Assembly (NCBI GenBank): GCA_016872645.1
Contig: VGZH01000023.1
Coordinates: 1 to 64,000, forward strand
DNA length: 64,000 nucleotides
Direction of reading: 5' to 3'
DNA from: Planctomycetota bacterium
GTDB lineage: Bacteria > Planctomycetota > Planctomycetia > Planctomycetales > Planctomycetaceae
Shown: positions 52,975 to 61,020 of the stretch, piece by piece
How positions within the stretch are numbered: position 1 is the first letter of the stretch
Layout of the letters: each line of letters begins with the position of its first letter
Translations under genes and position numbers: made by a program
The notes under the pieces: model-generated
Told to the model about the DNA's origin: nothing
Databases searched by the model: none
Seen by the model: only the letters and a program-made list of their open reading frames with translations

Positions 52975-53622
52975 ATGGAAACGAAGCTGGTCGCTCAACG
53001 GCGAACCAAGTTGGGAACGTCGGCCAATCGTCGTCTGCGGGCGAGCGGATTGGTGCCGGGAAACATTTACGGACACAAACAAGATGCCATCTCGGTGACT
53101 TTCCCGGCGAAGGAAACGTCCGCACTCGTCCGGTCCACGCATCGGGTCGTAGAACTGGAACTGGACGGTAAGACCGAAACCGCGATTCTTCGCGAAACAC
53201 AGTGGGATCACTTTCATACCGAACTGCGGCATGTGGATTTCATGCGCGTGGATGCCAATGAACGAGTCAAGGTTGACGTCGATGTTGTCTTGAGAGGCAC
53301 TGCCGCAGGCGCTTTGGCGGGTGGCGTGTTGGAACACTCGCTGCACATGCTGCATGTTGACTGCTTGGCCATCAATATTCCCGAGGCGATCTTGGTCAAA
53401 GTCCAGGGTTTGCAAATCGGCCAGGCGATTCACGTCAAGGAATTGGATATCCCGACAGGGGTCAAAGTGCTGAACAACCCAGACGCGATCGTCGTCCGAG
53501 TTGTCCAGCCGATCATTGTCGAAACCGCTCCCGCCGCCGAAGCTGTCGCGGTTGAACCGGAAGTCATCAAGAAGGAAAAGAAGACCGCCGAGGAAGGAGA
53601 AGAGAAGCCGGCCAAGAAATAG
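52975..53622 (+). CDS. rplY: 50S ribosomal protein L25 (CTC form)
   Basis: A 215-residue long-form L25/TL5. The N-terminal 5S-rRNA-binding beta-barrel (KLGTSANRRLRASGLVPGNI from 12, split: RRLRASGLVPGNIYG) is followed by the C-terminal CTC domain (HVDCLAINIPEAI and LQIGQAIHVKELDIP). A Lys/Glu-rich tail follows (KKEKKTAEEGEEKPAKK). It stabilises the 50S central protuberance. pth, the usual partner, is not next to it. A clear intrinsic terminator follows at 53655-53685. Confidence 0.94.
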   Translation: METKLVAQRRTKLGTSANRRLRASGLVPGNIYGHKQDAISVTFPAKETSALVRSTHRVVELELDGKTETAILRETQWDHFHTELRHVDFMRVDANERVKVDVDVVLRGTAAGALAGGVLEHSLHMLHVDCLAINIPEAILVKVQGLQIGQAIHVKELDIPTGVKVLNNPDAIVVRVVQPIIVETAPAAEAVAVEPEVIKKEKKTAEEGEEKPAKK

Positions 53623-53654
53623 CCTGGCGACTTTTCATCAGCAATCGATTCACG

Positions 53655-53685
53655 ACACGGGCGGATTTTCCGCCCGTGTTTTTTT
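53655..53685 (+). terminator. Intrinsic terminator after rplY
   Basis: Hairpin ACACGGGCGG (53655-53664), a short loop, CCGCCCGTGT (53670-53679), then a run of T (53680-53685). It is a textbook Rho-independent structure 33 bases after the rplY stop. It could also end the convergent transcript from the gene at 53703-54860 only in the weaker sense. Confidence 0.92.
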
Positions 53686-53702
53686 GTCCCGGAGGGGTGT
53701 GG

Positions 53703-54860
53703 TCACTTCGAATTCTGTTTTCGCAATTCCGTGGATGAGATGTCGCGACGGAACTCTCTTTCAGAGATTTCCTCAAACAGGTCTCGCGCCGACGAGGGCA
53801 GATTCAGTTGGGACAATGTTCGAAAAGAATCCCCTTCGCTCCGGCCGGCCACTAGGAACCGGCAACCGTGTGTGCGAATCTCGGCCAACGCGGCCAGCAT
53901 CGCGGATTCGCTGCCGTAGTATCTGGGCTGCACGATTCGCTCAGCAGTGTCGACGCCCACCACAAACGTGGTGTTGGGAAAGAGTCGCGACTTGAGCACA
54001 AACGTCGGCTCGCGAGTCAGAACGACTGGTCGATCCGCGAATTGTCGGCATCGTGCCTCGATCGTCAGAAAATCTAACGGTGGTTTGTCGACGTTGACCC
54101 ACGCCAACTCAAACGCCAAGGGCCCGCCCACCCGCTGCTCAGCGACTCGCGCGAGTTCGCGATGTCCGTCGTGCAATGGATTGAACGCTCCGGACAGAAG
54201 GCCCACAGATTTGAGCGGCGGATCGACCTGCCACGCAGATCGCATCGACCAGACCGTCGGGCGACGGCCGGCGACCAGGTCCACGAGCATTGGAGGTGCA
54301 ATGCAGACATCGCTCGTCAGCGAATCGCCGGCAACGAGTCCGATCGGCGGCAGGGGGGGGATCCCGCAGGTCTCACCCAGCAGACGCAAAAAGACGTCTG
54401 CCACCAAGCGTTCCTCCTGGACACGTTCTCGCAGTCCTTTCGCCAGCGTCAACCCGACCAAGCGTGTCGCATTGGCCGTGTGAGTCGCGATCCACGCGCG
54501 ATGTTCGCCTCGTTTCGGACGATGACTGGTCAACGCGGCGGAGCAGCCGACGCCGACGGTTTCGGCGGTTCGTGTCGATAACTTGTTCGCTCGCTGCCAT
54601 CCGACGACGGCCATCGCCAGCGCGGTTTCGCGGCTGCAAAACTGTTCCGGTTCGCGACCCAGCCATTCGGTGAGCGCCGCCGGAGTGTACGGCACGCGAG
54701 CTTCCAGCAGGAAAGCTGATGCTCCCGGCACGCTCAACAAGTCCGAGATCGCCAGACTACCGCCGCCGGTAACTGCGATCACTGCCTGCCATCCGCTCGC
54801 GTGCAGAGCCGATACGAACGGCGGGCGATCCAATTCAGTTGACGTGATGCTCGTGGGCAT
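53703..54860 (-). CDS. CinA/PncC-like domain fused to a NadD/NadM-type nucleotidylyltransferase
   Basis: A 385-residue fusion. Residues about 5-165 resemble the CinA C-terminal/PncC amidase fold (AVTGGGSLAISDLLSVPGAS, 29-48; VGVGCSAALTS near 103). Residues about 216-385 are a cytidylyltransferase-like domain with the H-x-G-H motif HDGH (230-233, GAFNPLHDGHREL) and SSTELR near the C-terminus. PncC deamidates NMN to NaMN and NadD/NadM adenylylates NaMN or NMN, so the pair could couple two steps of NAD recycling (inference). The PncC Ser of the E-S-C-T-G-G motif appears replaced (I-A-V-T-G-G), so amidase activity is doubtful. The ATG at 54860 was chosen; the frame continues upstream. Confidence 0.7.
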   Translation of the reverse strand: MPTSITSTELDRPPFVSALHASGWQAVIAVTGGGSLAISDLLSVPGASAFLLEARVPYTPAALTEWLGREPEQFCSRETALAMAVVGWQRANKLSTRTAETVGVGCSAALTSHRPKRGEHRAWIATHTANATRLVGLTLAKGLRERVQEERLVADVFLRLLGETCGIPPLPPIGLVAGDSLTSDVCIAPPMLVDLVAGRRPTVWSMRSAWQVDPPLKSVGLLSGAFNPLHDGHRELARVAEQRVGGPLAFELAWVNVDKPPLDFLTIEARCRQFADRPVVLTREPTFVLKSRLFPNTTFVVGVDTAERIVQPRYYGSESAMLAALAEIRTHGCRFLVAGRSEGDSFRTLSQLNLPSSARDLFEEISEREFRRDISSTELRKQNSK

Positions 54861-54972
54861 GAGCGCGGGTGTAGTCGCGGTTGCACAGATTGGCAAGCAG
54901 ACTCGCCTGCCCCGATCCGCCTGCCTATCCTTCCGTCGTATTGCCCCTTCGAAGATCACCCCGGAGGTTCCC

Positions 54973-57099
54973 ATGCTTTTCACTCGCACAACCATTTTTT
55001 GCGTCCTCACGCTGATCGCAGCGTTTGGGCTCGCGATCGCAGGAGACACTCGGATGAAGTATCCGGAAACGAAGAAAGTCGACCACGTCGATGACCATCA
55101 CGGCACGAAGGTGCCCGACCCGTATCGCTGGCTTGAAGACGATGTGCGGCAATCAAAACAAGTCGCCGCCTGGGTTGAGGCTCAGAACAAGCTCACGTTT
55201 TCGTTTCTGGAGTCGATTCCACAGCGGGAGGCGATCAAGAAGCGCCTGACGGAACTGTGGAACTACGAGAAATACGGCGTGCCATTCAAGGTGGCTGGCC
55301 GGTACTACTACTTCAAGAACGACGGGCTGCAAAATCAGTCGGTGATGTACACGCTGGAGACGCTGGCTTCCGAGCCGCGCGTGCTGATCGATCCGAATAC
55401 CTGGTCGAAGGATGGGACGGTCGCACTGGCGTCAACATCATTCAGCGAGGACGGCAAGTACCTAGCCTACAGCGTGGCTGAAGCGGGTTCAGATTGGAAC
55501 ATCTGGCGCGTCATGGAAGCGGAGACGGGTCGGTTGCTGACCGACGAACTGAAGTGGGTCAAATTCAGTGGAGTATCTTGGACAAAGGACTCACGCGGGT
55601 TTTTCTACAGCCGGTACGACGAGCCGAAAGAAGGGGCGGCATTCCAAAGCCTGAACAAGAATCAGCAGGTGTTTTATCACCGAGTCGGTTCGCCGCAGTC
55701 GGACGATGTGTTGGTTTACAAGCGTCCCGATCAGCCCGATTGGGGATTCCAAACGACCGTCAGCGAGGACGGTCGGTATCTCATCATCACGACTTGGAAG
55801 GGAACCGACGATAAATACCGCGTCGTCTATAAAGACCTGCTCGAACCTTACGGCATGCCGATCGACCTGATCGACAACTTCGATCACGAGTACACGTTCA
55901 TCGGTAACGAAGGTCCTGTTTTTTTCTTTCAGACGGAACTCGAAGCACCGCGCAAGCGAGTCATCGCCATCGATATCCGCAAGCCGCATTTGCTGAAAGA
56001 GCTGATCCCGGAAGCGAAGGAAACACTGGTTGGAGTCAACATCCTCGCCAATCAATTCGTGGCGACATACCTCAAGGACGCCAAGACGCAAGTGAAGCTG
56101 TTCTCCCTCGACGGCCGCTTTGTGCGTGAAGTCGAGTTCCCCGGCATCGGCAGCGCAGGCGGATTCGGAGGCAAGCGGGAAGACACTGAGACATTTTATT
56201 CCTTCAGCAGCTTCAACATGCCGACGAGCCTGTTTCGCTACGACTTGCTCACCGGCAAGAGCGAACTCTTCCGGCAGGCAAAAGTGAAATTCAGCCCCGA
56301 TGACTACGAGGTCTCGCAGGTCTTCTACAAAAGCAAAGATGGCACACGCGTCCCGATGTTTCTCTCCCACAAGAAAGGGCTGAAGAGGGATGGCTCGAAC
56401 CCGACGCTGCTGTACGGCTACGGCGGCTTTGCGATCTCGCAGACACCGAGCTTTTCGGTCTCGCGTCTGGCCTGGATGGAGATGGGGGGAGTCCTCGCCG
56501 TTGCGAACCTGCGCGGCGGCGGCGAGTACGGCGAAGAATGGCATCAGGGCGGCACGAAGCTCAACAAGCAAAACGTGTTCGATGATTTCATCGCCGCCGC
56601 CGAATGGCTGATCGAAAACAAGTATACGTCGTCTCCGAAGTTGGCGATTCAAGGAGGCAGCAATGGCGGCCTGCTCGTCGGAGCCTGTATGGCTCAGCGT
56701 CCGGAATTGTTCGGTGCGTGCCTGCCGGCAGTCGGCGTGATGGACATGCTGCGCTTTCACAAGTTCACCGCGGGCCGGTTCTGGGTGGATGACTACGGCA
56801 GCGCGGACGACGCCGAACAATTCAAGGCGATCTTCGCGTACTCACCGTATCAAAATCTCAAACCCGGCAAGAAGTACCCGGCCACGCTGGTCACGACCGC
56901 AGACACCGATGACCGAGTCGTTCCTGGTCACAGTTTCAAGTTCGCCGCAGCTCTGCAAGCCGCTCAAACCGGTGACTCTCCGACGCTGATACGCATCGAA
57001 ACCCGCGCGGGGCACGGAGCCGGAAAGCCGACCTCCAAGATCATCGAAGAGGTCAGCGATCAGTGGGCGTTTCTGGTCAAAACACTCGGCATGAAATAG
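54973..57099 (+). CDS. Prolyl oligopeptidase (S9A) with signal peptide
   Basis: A 708-residue protease. The ATG at 54973 has GGAGG about 6 bases upstream. A signal peptide covers residues about 7-24 (TIFCVLTLIAAFGLAIAG). The N-terminal propeller (DPYRWLEDDVRQSKQVAAWV, split: DPYRWLED) is followed by the alpha/beta hydrolase with Ser563 in GGSNGG, Asp near 648 (TDDRVV) and His681 in AGHGAG. It cleaves after proline in short peptides, here probably in the periplasm. It diverges from the nucleotidylyltransferase fusion with 112 bases between the starts. An imperfect palindrome overlaps its stop codon. Confidence 0.93.
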   Translation: MLFTRTTIFCVLTLIAAFGLAIAGDTRMKYPETKKVDHVDDHHGTKVPDPYRWLEDDVRQSKQVAAWVEAQNKLTFSFLESIPQREAIKKRLTELWNYEKYGVPFKVAGRYYYFKNDGLQNQSVMYTLETLASEPRVLIDPNTWSKDGTVALASTSFSEDGKYLAYSVAEAGSDWNIWRVMEAETGRLLTDELKWVKFSGVSWTKDSRGFFYSRYDEPKEGAAFQSLNKNQQVFYHRVGSPQSDDVLVYKRPDQPDWGFQTTVSEDGRYLIITTWKGTDDKYRVVYKDLLEPYGMPIDLIDNFDHEYTFIGNEGPVFFFQTELEAPRKRVIAIDIRKPHLLKELIPEAKETLVGVNILANQFVATYLKDAKTQVKLFSLDGRFVREVEFPGIGSAGGFGGKREDTETFYSFSSFNMPTSLFRYDLLTGKSELFRQAKVKFSPDDYEVSQVFYKSKDGTRVPMFLSHKKGLKRDGSNPTLLYGYGGFAISQTPSFSVSRLAWMEMGGVLAVANLRGGGEYGEEWHQGGTKLNKQNVFDDFIAAAEWLIENKYTSSPKLAIQGGSNGGLLVGACMAQRPELFGACLPAVGVMDMLRFHKFTAGRFWVDDYGSADDAEQFKAIFAYSPYQNLKPGKKYPATLVTTADTDDRVVPGHSFKFAAALQAAQTGDSPTLIRIETRAGHGAGKPTSKIIEEVSDQWAFLVKTLGMK

Positions 57100-57152
57100 C
57101 ACGACGCACCAGGCAGCGGTTTCAGGTTCACCACTCGCTGGCGCGTCGTACT
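57098..57152. repeat. Palindromic element at the 3' end of the prolyl oligopeptidase gene
   Basis: AGCACGACGCACCAG from 57098 and CTCGCTGGCGCGTCGTACT up to 57152 are imperfect inverted arms. The arm sequence (AG-YACGAYGC-RCCAGCG) is the same family as the element at 18196-18259. It begins within the stop codon and lies between convergent genes. Confidence 0.65.
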
Positions 57153-57175
57153 AGTCAAAGGTCGAACTTACTCGC

Positions 57176-57442
57176 TTACGAGTTGGTGTCGCTCGGCTCG
57201 AATTTTGGCGGCTCAAACTTCGGAGCCGTGGTTTCGACCGGCCGATCTTCAGCGGCTGGGCGGCTGACAGGGCGCGATGAGGAGCTGGACGTTTCCACTT
57301 CGTCCTCGATTCCGCGGACGCCTTTCTTGAACTCGGTGATCCCCTTGCCCAGGCTGCGAGCAACCTCTGGCAAACGCTTGCCGAACAACAGCAACGCGAC
57401 GACACCGACGATGATGAGCTCCATCGGATGTGAACCGAACAT
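57176..57442 (-). CDS. tatA: Twin-arginine translocase subunit TatA/E (long copy)
   Basis: An 88-residue protein. The N-terminal transmembrane helix (MELIIVGVVALLLFGKRLPE, residues 7-26) is followed by the F-G-x-x-x-L-P amphipathic helix and SLGKGITEFKKG. A disordered tail with repeated KFEPP units ends the protein. It forms the Tat pore that exports folded proteins with twin-arginine signals, several of which are encoded in this window. It lies 53 bases downstream of a second tatA gene on the same strand. TatB/TatC are not here. Confidence 0.94.
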   Translation of the reverse strand: MFGSHPMELIIVGVVALLLFGKRLPEVARSLGKGITEFKKGVRGIEDEVETSSSSSRPVSRPAAEDRPVETTAPKFEPPKFEPSDTNS

Positions 57443-57495
57443 GATTGGCTCCCACTGTGAAAATCAGATTGAAATTGAAACTGTGAAACAGCGAA

Positions 57496-57669
57496 TCACG
57501 ACTTCGACGAACTGTCCTCGTCCGAGTTATCGTTGATCCCCTTTTTGAATTCGGTCACGCTCTTCCCCAAGCCTCTCATGACTTCCGGCAGCCGCTTGCC
57601 GAACATCAGTAACGCCACCAACCCCACGATCAGCAACCCCATCGGAGTCATTCCAATTCCAAGCAACAT
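57496..57669 (-). CDS. tatA: Twin-arginine translocase subunit TatA/E (short copy)
   Basis: A 57-residue protein. The transmembrane segment PMGLLIVGLVALLMFGKRLP (9-28) is followed by EVMRGLGKSVTEFKKGIND and a short Ser/Asp-rich tail. GGGAGA lies before the ATG at 57669. It is a true tandem paralogue of the next gene, with matching helices but a much shorter tail, so the two may specialise as TatA and TatE/TatB-like subunits (inference). Confidence 0.92.
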   Translation of the reverse strand: MLLGIGMTPMGLLIVGLVALLMFGKRLPEVMRGLGKSVTEFKKGINDNSDEDSSSKS

Positions 57670-57962
57670 GATGGTCTCCCGACAATGGCTCACAAATCCA
57701 TGAACACAGAAGCTCGGACAAGAGTCATCCTCGACCGGCAATCGCGTCGCGGGTGGGAATCGCAGAAGAGTGGCTTCAGGCAAACTTCGGTGCGAACATC
57801 CCCAACAGCCGTGGCGGGAACTGTCGTGTCTCGTGGATGTCCACTCGGTTCGCCCGCTGGAAGAGCAGGTGGGGTGAGCGGTTAATGAGGATTCTAACCC
57901 TGCCCCCCGGAGTGTCAACTTTCTCTAGTGCCGGCCTGCCGTTCCCGGACAAATGCCGCCGA

Positions 57963-58898
57963 TTAGCCTCGCAGATGTCTTGCAAACCATTCTTTCGTTC
58001 GCAGCCACATCGCCTCCGAGAGGATGTGCCCGACCCCGTCTTCGATGAAAGCCACAAAGTTCTTCTCCGCGTGCATCGAGGCATAGGCGTTGGCGATCGT
58101 CTTGATCCCCTCACGTACGAAATCAATCGGACTGCCGCCATCTTTCTCGCCGAAGTTCAACAGCAACGGCCTTGGAGCGATCAGCGCTGCGATGTCCGGT
58201 GTATCACCGTGAGCAAAGAGACCGGGGACAAAATTCGGAAAACAATGCAACATATGCTCGTGATGGATTGCCGCGTAAGTCGGCAGACAGCAGTTGCCGA
58301 CGAGGCATTTCAATCGTGGCTCCCACGGTCCGACCAGCCAGGTATGCGTTGATCCCATCGAGTGCCCGTAACAGCCAATTCGATCGGCTTTTACTTCCGG
58401 ACGGCTCACAAGAAAGTCGATTGCGCGCCGCATGTCCAGAATATTTTTCCAAGCCATGCACTTGCCAGCCACGACGTATCGGAGGAATTCGAACCGTTCG
58501 AAGTTGCCGTCTTTCAGTTTGCCGGTCGGGTCGCGGCGTTCTTCAAAACACAATGCGTCGGGACAAAGGACAACGTACCCTTCACGGGCCAGAGCGGCAC
58601 CGGTGTGGTGCATCGGGTCCGCCATGAGTCCGGCAGGCTCGGATTTCCCCTTGCTCCAATTCCCCGCGTGCTGATGCCAAACCGCGACTGCCGGAGCCGG
58701 CTTGTCGGAAGTGACTCCATCCGGAATCAACAGGAACGCCGGGATCGGATCGTTGGGCTCGGCGTCGTAATAGAGCGACTCAATGCGATAGCCGTCCTTT
58801 TGCATCGTCTCGCGACGCCGCACGTTGAGCGGCCCCGGTTTCGGCCAGCCACCTCCAATGCAGGCCAGAAGCTTCTCGCGGAAGTCAGGCGCAGGCAT
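57963..58898 (-). CDS. Alpha/beta hydrolase (esterase/dienelactone-hydrolase-like)
   Basis: A 311-residue protein without a signal peptide. GCYGHSMGSTHTW near residue 178 is the nucleophile elbow (G-H-S-M-G). The catalytic Asp is likely in NFGEKDGGSPIDF near 250, and the His in DGVGHILSEAMW near 288. The N-terminal region (VWHQHAGNWSKGKSEPAG) resembles acetyl-xylan-esterase-like planctomycete hydrolases. The substrate is unknown. A strong minus-strand terminator-like hairpin (58925-58959) lies immediately upstream of its start. Confidence 0.8.
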   Translation of the reverse strand: MPAPDFREKLLACIGGGWPKPGPLNVRRRETMQKDGYRIESLYYDAEPNDPIPAFLLIPDGVTSDKPAPAVAVWHQHAGNWSKGKSEPAGLMADPMHHTGAALAREGYVVLCPDALCFEERRDPTGKLKDGNFERFEFLRYVVAGKCMAWKNILDMRRAIDFLVSRPEVKADRIGCYGHSMGSTHTWLVGPWEPRLKCLVGNCCLPTYAAIHHEHMLHCFPNFVPGLFAHGDTPDIAALIAPRPLLLNFGEKDGGSPIDFVREGIKTIANAYASMHAEKNFVAFIEDGVGHILSEAMWLRTKEWFARHLRG

Positions 58899-58924
58899 CT
58901 CGAGGTTCCTCTTGAGTGCTGAAC

Positions 58925-58959
58925 GAAAAAAGCCGATCTCCCGAGACGGGAAACCGGCT
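58925..58959 (-). terminator. Terminator-like hairpin just upstream of the hydrolase gene
   Basis: On the minus strand AGCCGG...TCCCG and CGGGA...CGGCT pair across 58931-58959 and are followed by a run of six or seven T (58931-58925). It could stop leftward transcription entering the hydrolase gene, or act as an attenuator in its leader. Confidence 0.65.
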
Positions 58960-59039
58960 GATTGTTAACCGATTCGGCAACGAATCGCCAATTCGGTATA
59001 AAAGCTCCCCGAGCCGGTCTCAGCCCGAACCGGGGATTC

Positions 59040-59315
59040 ATGGAGCTAGACGCCTTTTCTATCAACAGGGTACGTCGAGTGCCGATCATCATGTTTTACG
59101 CTTGGCACGCCCCGCAGCCAGTTTATGCAATCCAAATTGGGACGAAAAAGACGGCTTCCGATCCTCTCCGACTTGCTCGTTATTACCAGTCACTGCTCAA
59201 CTCCGGCAAATTCGAAAGTCGGGCGGCACTCGCCCGTTATCTCGGCGTGAGCCGGGCACGGGTGACGCAGGTTTTGAATCAGCTACGGGAAGAGAAGGGC
59301 ACGAAAGTCGGATGA
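59040..59315 (+). CDS. Small helix-turn-helix protein
   Basis: About 91 residues; the start is uncertain (58962, 59040 or 59091). The C-terminal half has a clear DNA-binding helix-turn-helix: ESRAALARYLGVSRARVTQV with LNQLREEKG after it (roughly residues 60-85 from 59040), preceded by a helix (RLARYYQSLLNSGKF). This arrangement resembles the ParB/recombinase-associated HTH. The N-terminus is not conserved to my eye. It is isolated, divergent from the hydrolase gene, and has a poor RBS. It may be a fragment of a larger recombinase-type protein. Confidence 0.6.
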   Translation: MELDAFSINRVRRVPIIMFYAWHAPQPVYAIQIGTKKTASDPLRLARYYQSLLNSGKFESRAALARYLGVSRARVTQVLNQLREEKGTKVG

Positions 59316-59489
59316 CTGTTTATTGAGTGCGGAATTGGGGATGTTGCCATGTCACTCGTCCACAGCCGGACTTCCATTGAATCACTGCGACGACGTAAGC
59401 GGCAGATTTCGTGAATCTTGTTCCTTACTGCACCGTTAAGTGTGAGCGCAATGAGTGATCGTTTCCGATCCAAGACCGTGAGGACGCTG

Positions 59490-60962
59490 TTATCGAGAGG
59501 GAATTTCATTCACCGTGTAGAAGGCATTGCGGTGCAGGAGTTCGTCCATGTTTCGCGAACGCAATTGCACGAGGTCAAGTTCGTAGACGAATCCCTGCCG
59601 CAGCTTGTCGAGAATGATTCGTGCCGAGAGGCCATCTTCGGAGAGTGAAACCGATTTGACGTCTGGCTTGTGCTGTTCGATCTCTGGTCCGCCGTAACCA
59701 GCATGATAAGGATGCGTGAAGGCAGAGATTGCATACGATGTCGGCGACCGGCCCGTCGTTGGTTCGACCGGTTTCGTAAAGGTGACCGTGAAGCCATCCG
59801 GTTCGATCGTGATGCGATTGATCTCGAACGGCATCTTGCCGCTCCATTCGAGTCGCTCAAGAGCGAATGGCTTGATGCCGCGCACCGGCCAGCCTCGGTT
59901 CGTGCCGCCGCAGAGCAGATTGCCGTTGGGCGTGAATTCCACATTGAGGATCCCGGTCGAAAGGCCCTCTCGGAAAGGGTAGCAGGCTCCTTGCCAGACA
60001 CCGTTCACCTTCTCGGTCGTCGCTCGCATCAGGATCGACTGGGTGTAGTCGCCGAGGAACAACTGATTCTCGAATGGTCCGAACTTGCCCTGCGTGCGAT
60101 CCACATTGAATCCGGTAATCGACCGGCCCATTCGGATGTAGGGAAAAATCACCGCGTACGGCGTCAGTTGTTTGACGCGATTCTTCTCGGTCGCGATGCG
60201 ATTGCCAGAGTTCGGCATCTCGGGCACTACTCCCAGCTCGGGCGAATACTGATACCAATGAAAGCTCGCCGGGTGCCCGTGAAAGCTCTGCGGCGACACG
60301 GCCTTCAAGCTGCAAGAGCAGTTCCACGGTCCCTGACTTTCGATGTAGAAGAGCGAGCCATGCTCATCGAATCCGATGCCGCCGGGGCTACGCAGGCCAC
60401 TCGCGAAGGCGGTCGTCTTTCCATCCGGCGCAACCTTCATGACGAAGCCGCGATTCAACGCATGTGAGTAGTATGACGCCGAGAGACCGAGCGCGATGAA
60501 CTGATTGCCGTTCGTATCGAGCTTCGAACCGAACGCGTACTCGTGGTAGTTCGCGTAGCCCCACGCATCGGAAATGGTCTCAAACCGATCCGCGACGCCA
60601 TCGCCGTTCGAGTCGTTAACTCGCGTCAGTTCGCAACTTTGTGTTACTCGAAACGCATCGTCCTTCCAGGCAAGTCCGAAGATTTCATCGAGGCCCGACG
60701 CAAAGCGATGAAACGTCGGAGTCGGCTTCGGGGCGTCAACGCCGTCGATCAAAAAGATCTCGCCGTGCCGCGTCCCGACGGCCACTCGCCTATCCGGCAG
60801 GACCGTAAACGCTCCGGCTTCGATGACGGTGTCCTTAGGCAACGAGATGTTGACGATCGGATAAAACTCCCGTTCGCGTTCCTCTGTGCCCCAACGTTCG
60901 CCGACTTCTTCGGCGTGCAGCGAATTGACCGCGAAGAGCGTGATGAGGATGAGCAAGCACAT
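59490..60962 (-). CDS. Exported beta-propeller protein (PQQ-dehydrogenase-like)
   Basis: A 490-residue protein with a signal peptide (CLLILITLFAVNSLHAEEVG). Propeller blades of the soluble glucose/sorbosone dehydrogenase-like family are indicated by FTVLPDRRVAVGTRHGEIFL near residue 50 (split: FTVLPDRRVAVG), GLRSPGGIGFDEHGSLFY near 188 and NVEFTPNGNLLCGGTNRGW near 340 (split: NVEFTPNGNLLCGG). There is no CxxCH. The start at 60962 has GGAG upstream; the ATG at 61040 would overlap the previous gene. It follows a multi-haem cytochrome gene on the same strand, as in planctomycete membrane-associated dehydrogenase operons. Confidence 0.8.
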   Translation of the reverse strand: MCLLILITLFAVNSLHAEEVGERWGTEEREREFYPIVNISLPKDTVIEAGAFTVLPDRRVAVGTRHGEIFLIDGVDAPKPTPTFHRFASGLDEIFGLAWKDDAFRVTQSCELTRVNDSNGDGVADRFETISDAWGYANYHEYAFGSKLDTNGNQFIALGLSASYYSHALNRGFVMKVAPDGKTTAFASGLRSPGGIGFDEHGSLFYIESQGPWNCSCSLKAVSPQSFHGHPASFHWYQYSPELGVVPEMPNSGNRIATEKNRVKQLTPYAVIFPYIRMGRSITGFNVDRTQGKFGPFENQLFLGDYTQSILMRATTEKVNGVWQGACYPFREGLSTGILNVEFTPNGNLLCGGTNRGWPVRGIKPFALERLEWSGKMPFEINRITIEPDGFTVTFTKPVEPTTGRSPTSYAISAFTHPYHAGYGGPEIEQHKPDVKSVSLSEDGLSARIILDKLRQGFVYELDLVQLRSRNMDELLHRNAFYTVNEIPSR

Positions 60963-61020
60963 GGGCGATTTGCTCCGCAACTCGCCGTCTGGTCGCGGAG
61001 CGACACGGCCGCTATGATCG

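Noticed and set aside
55591-56820. A 400-codon open frame antisense to prolyl oligopeptidase
   Set aside because: It covers the catalytic half of a complete S9A protease and carries no recognisable motif or RBS.
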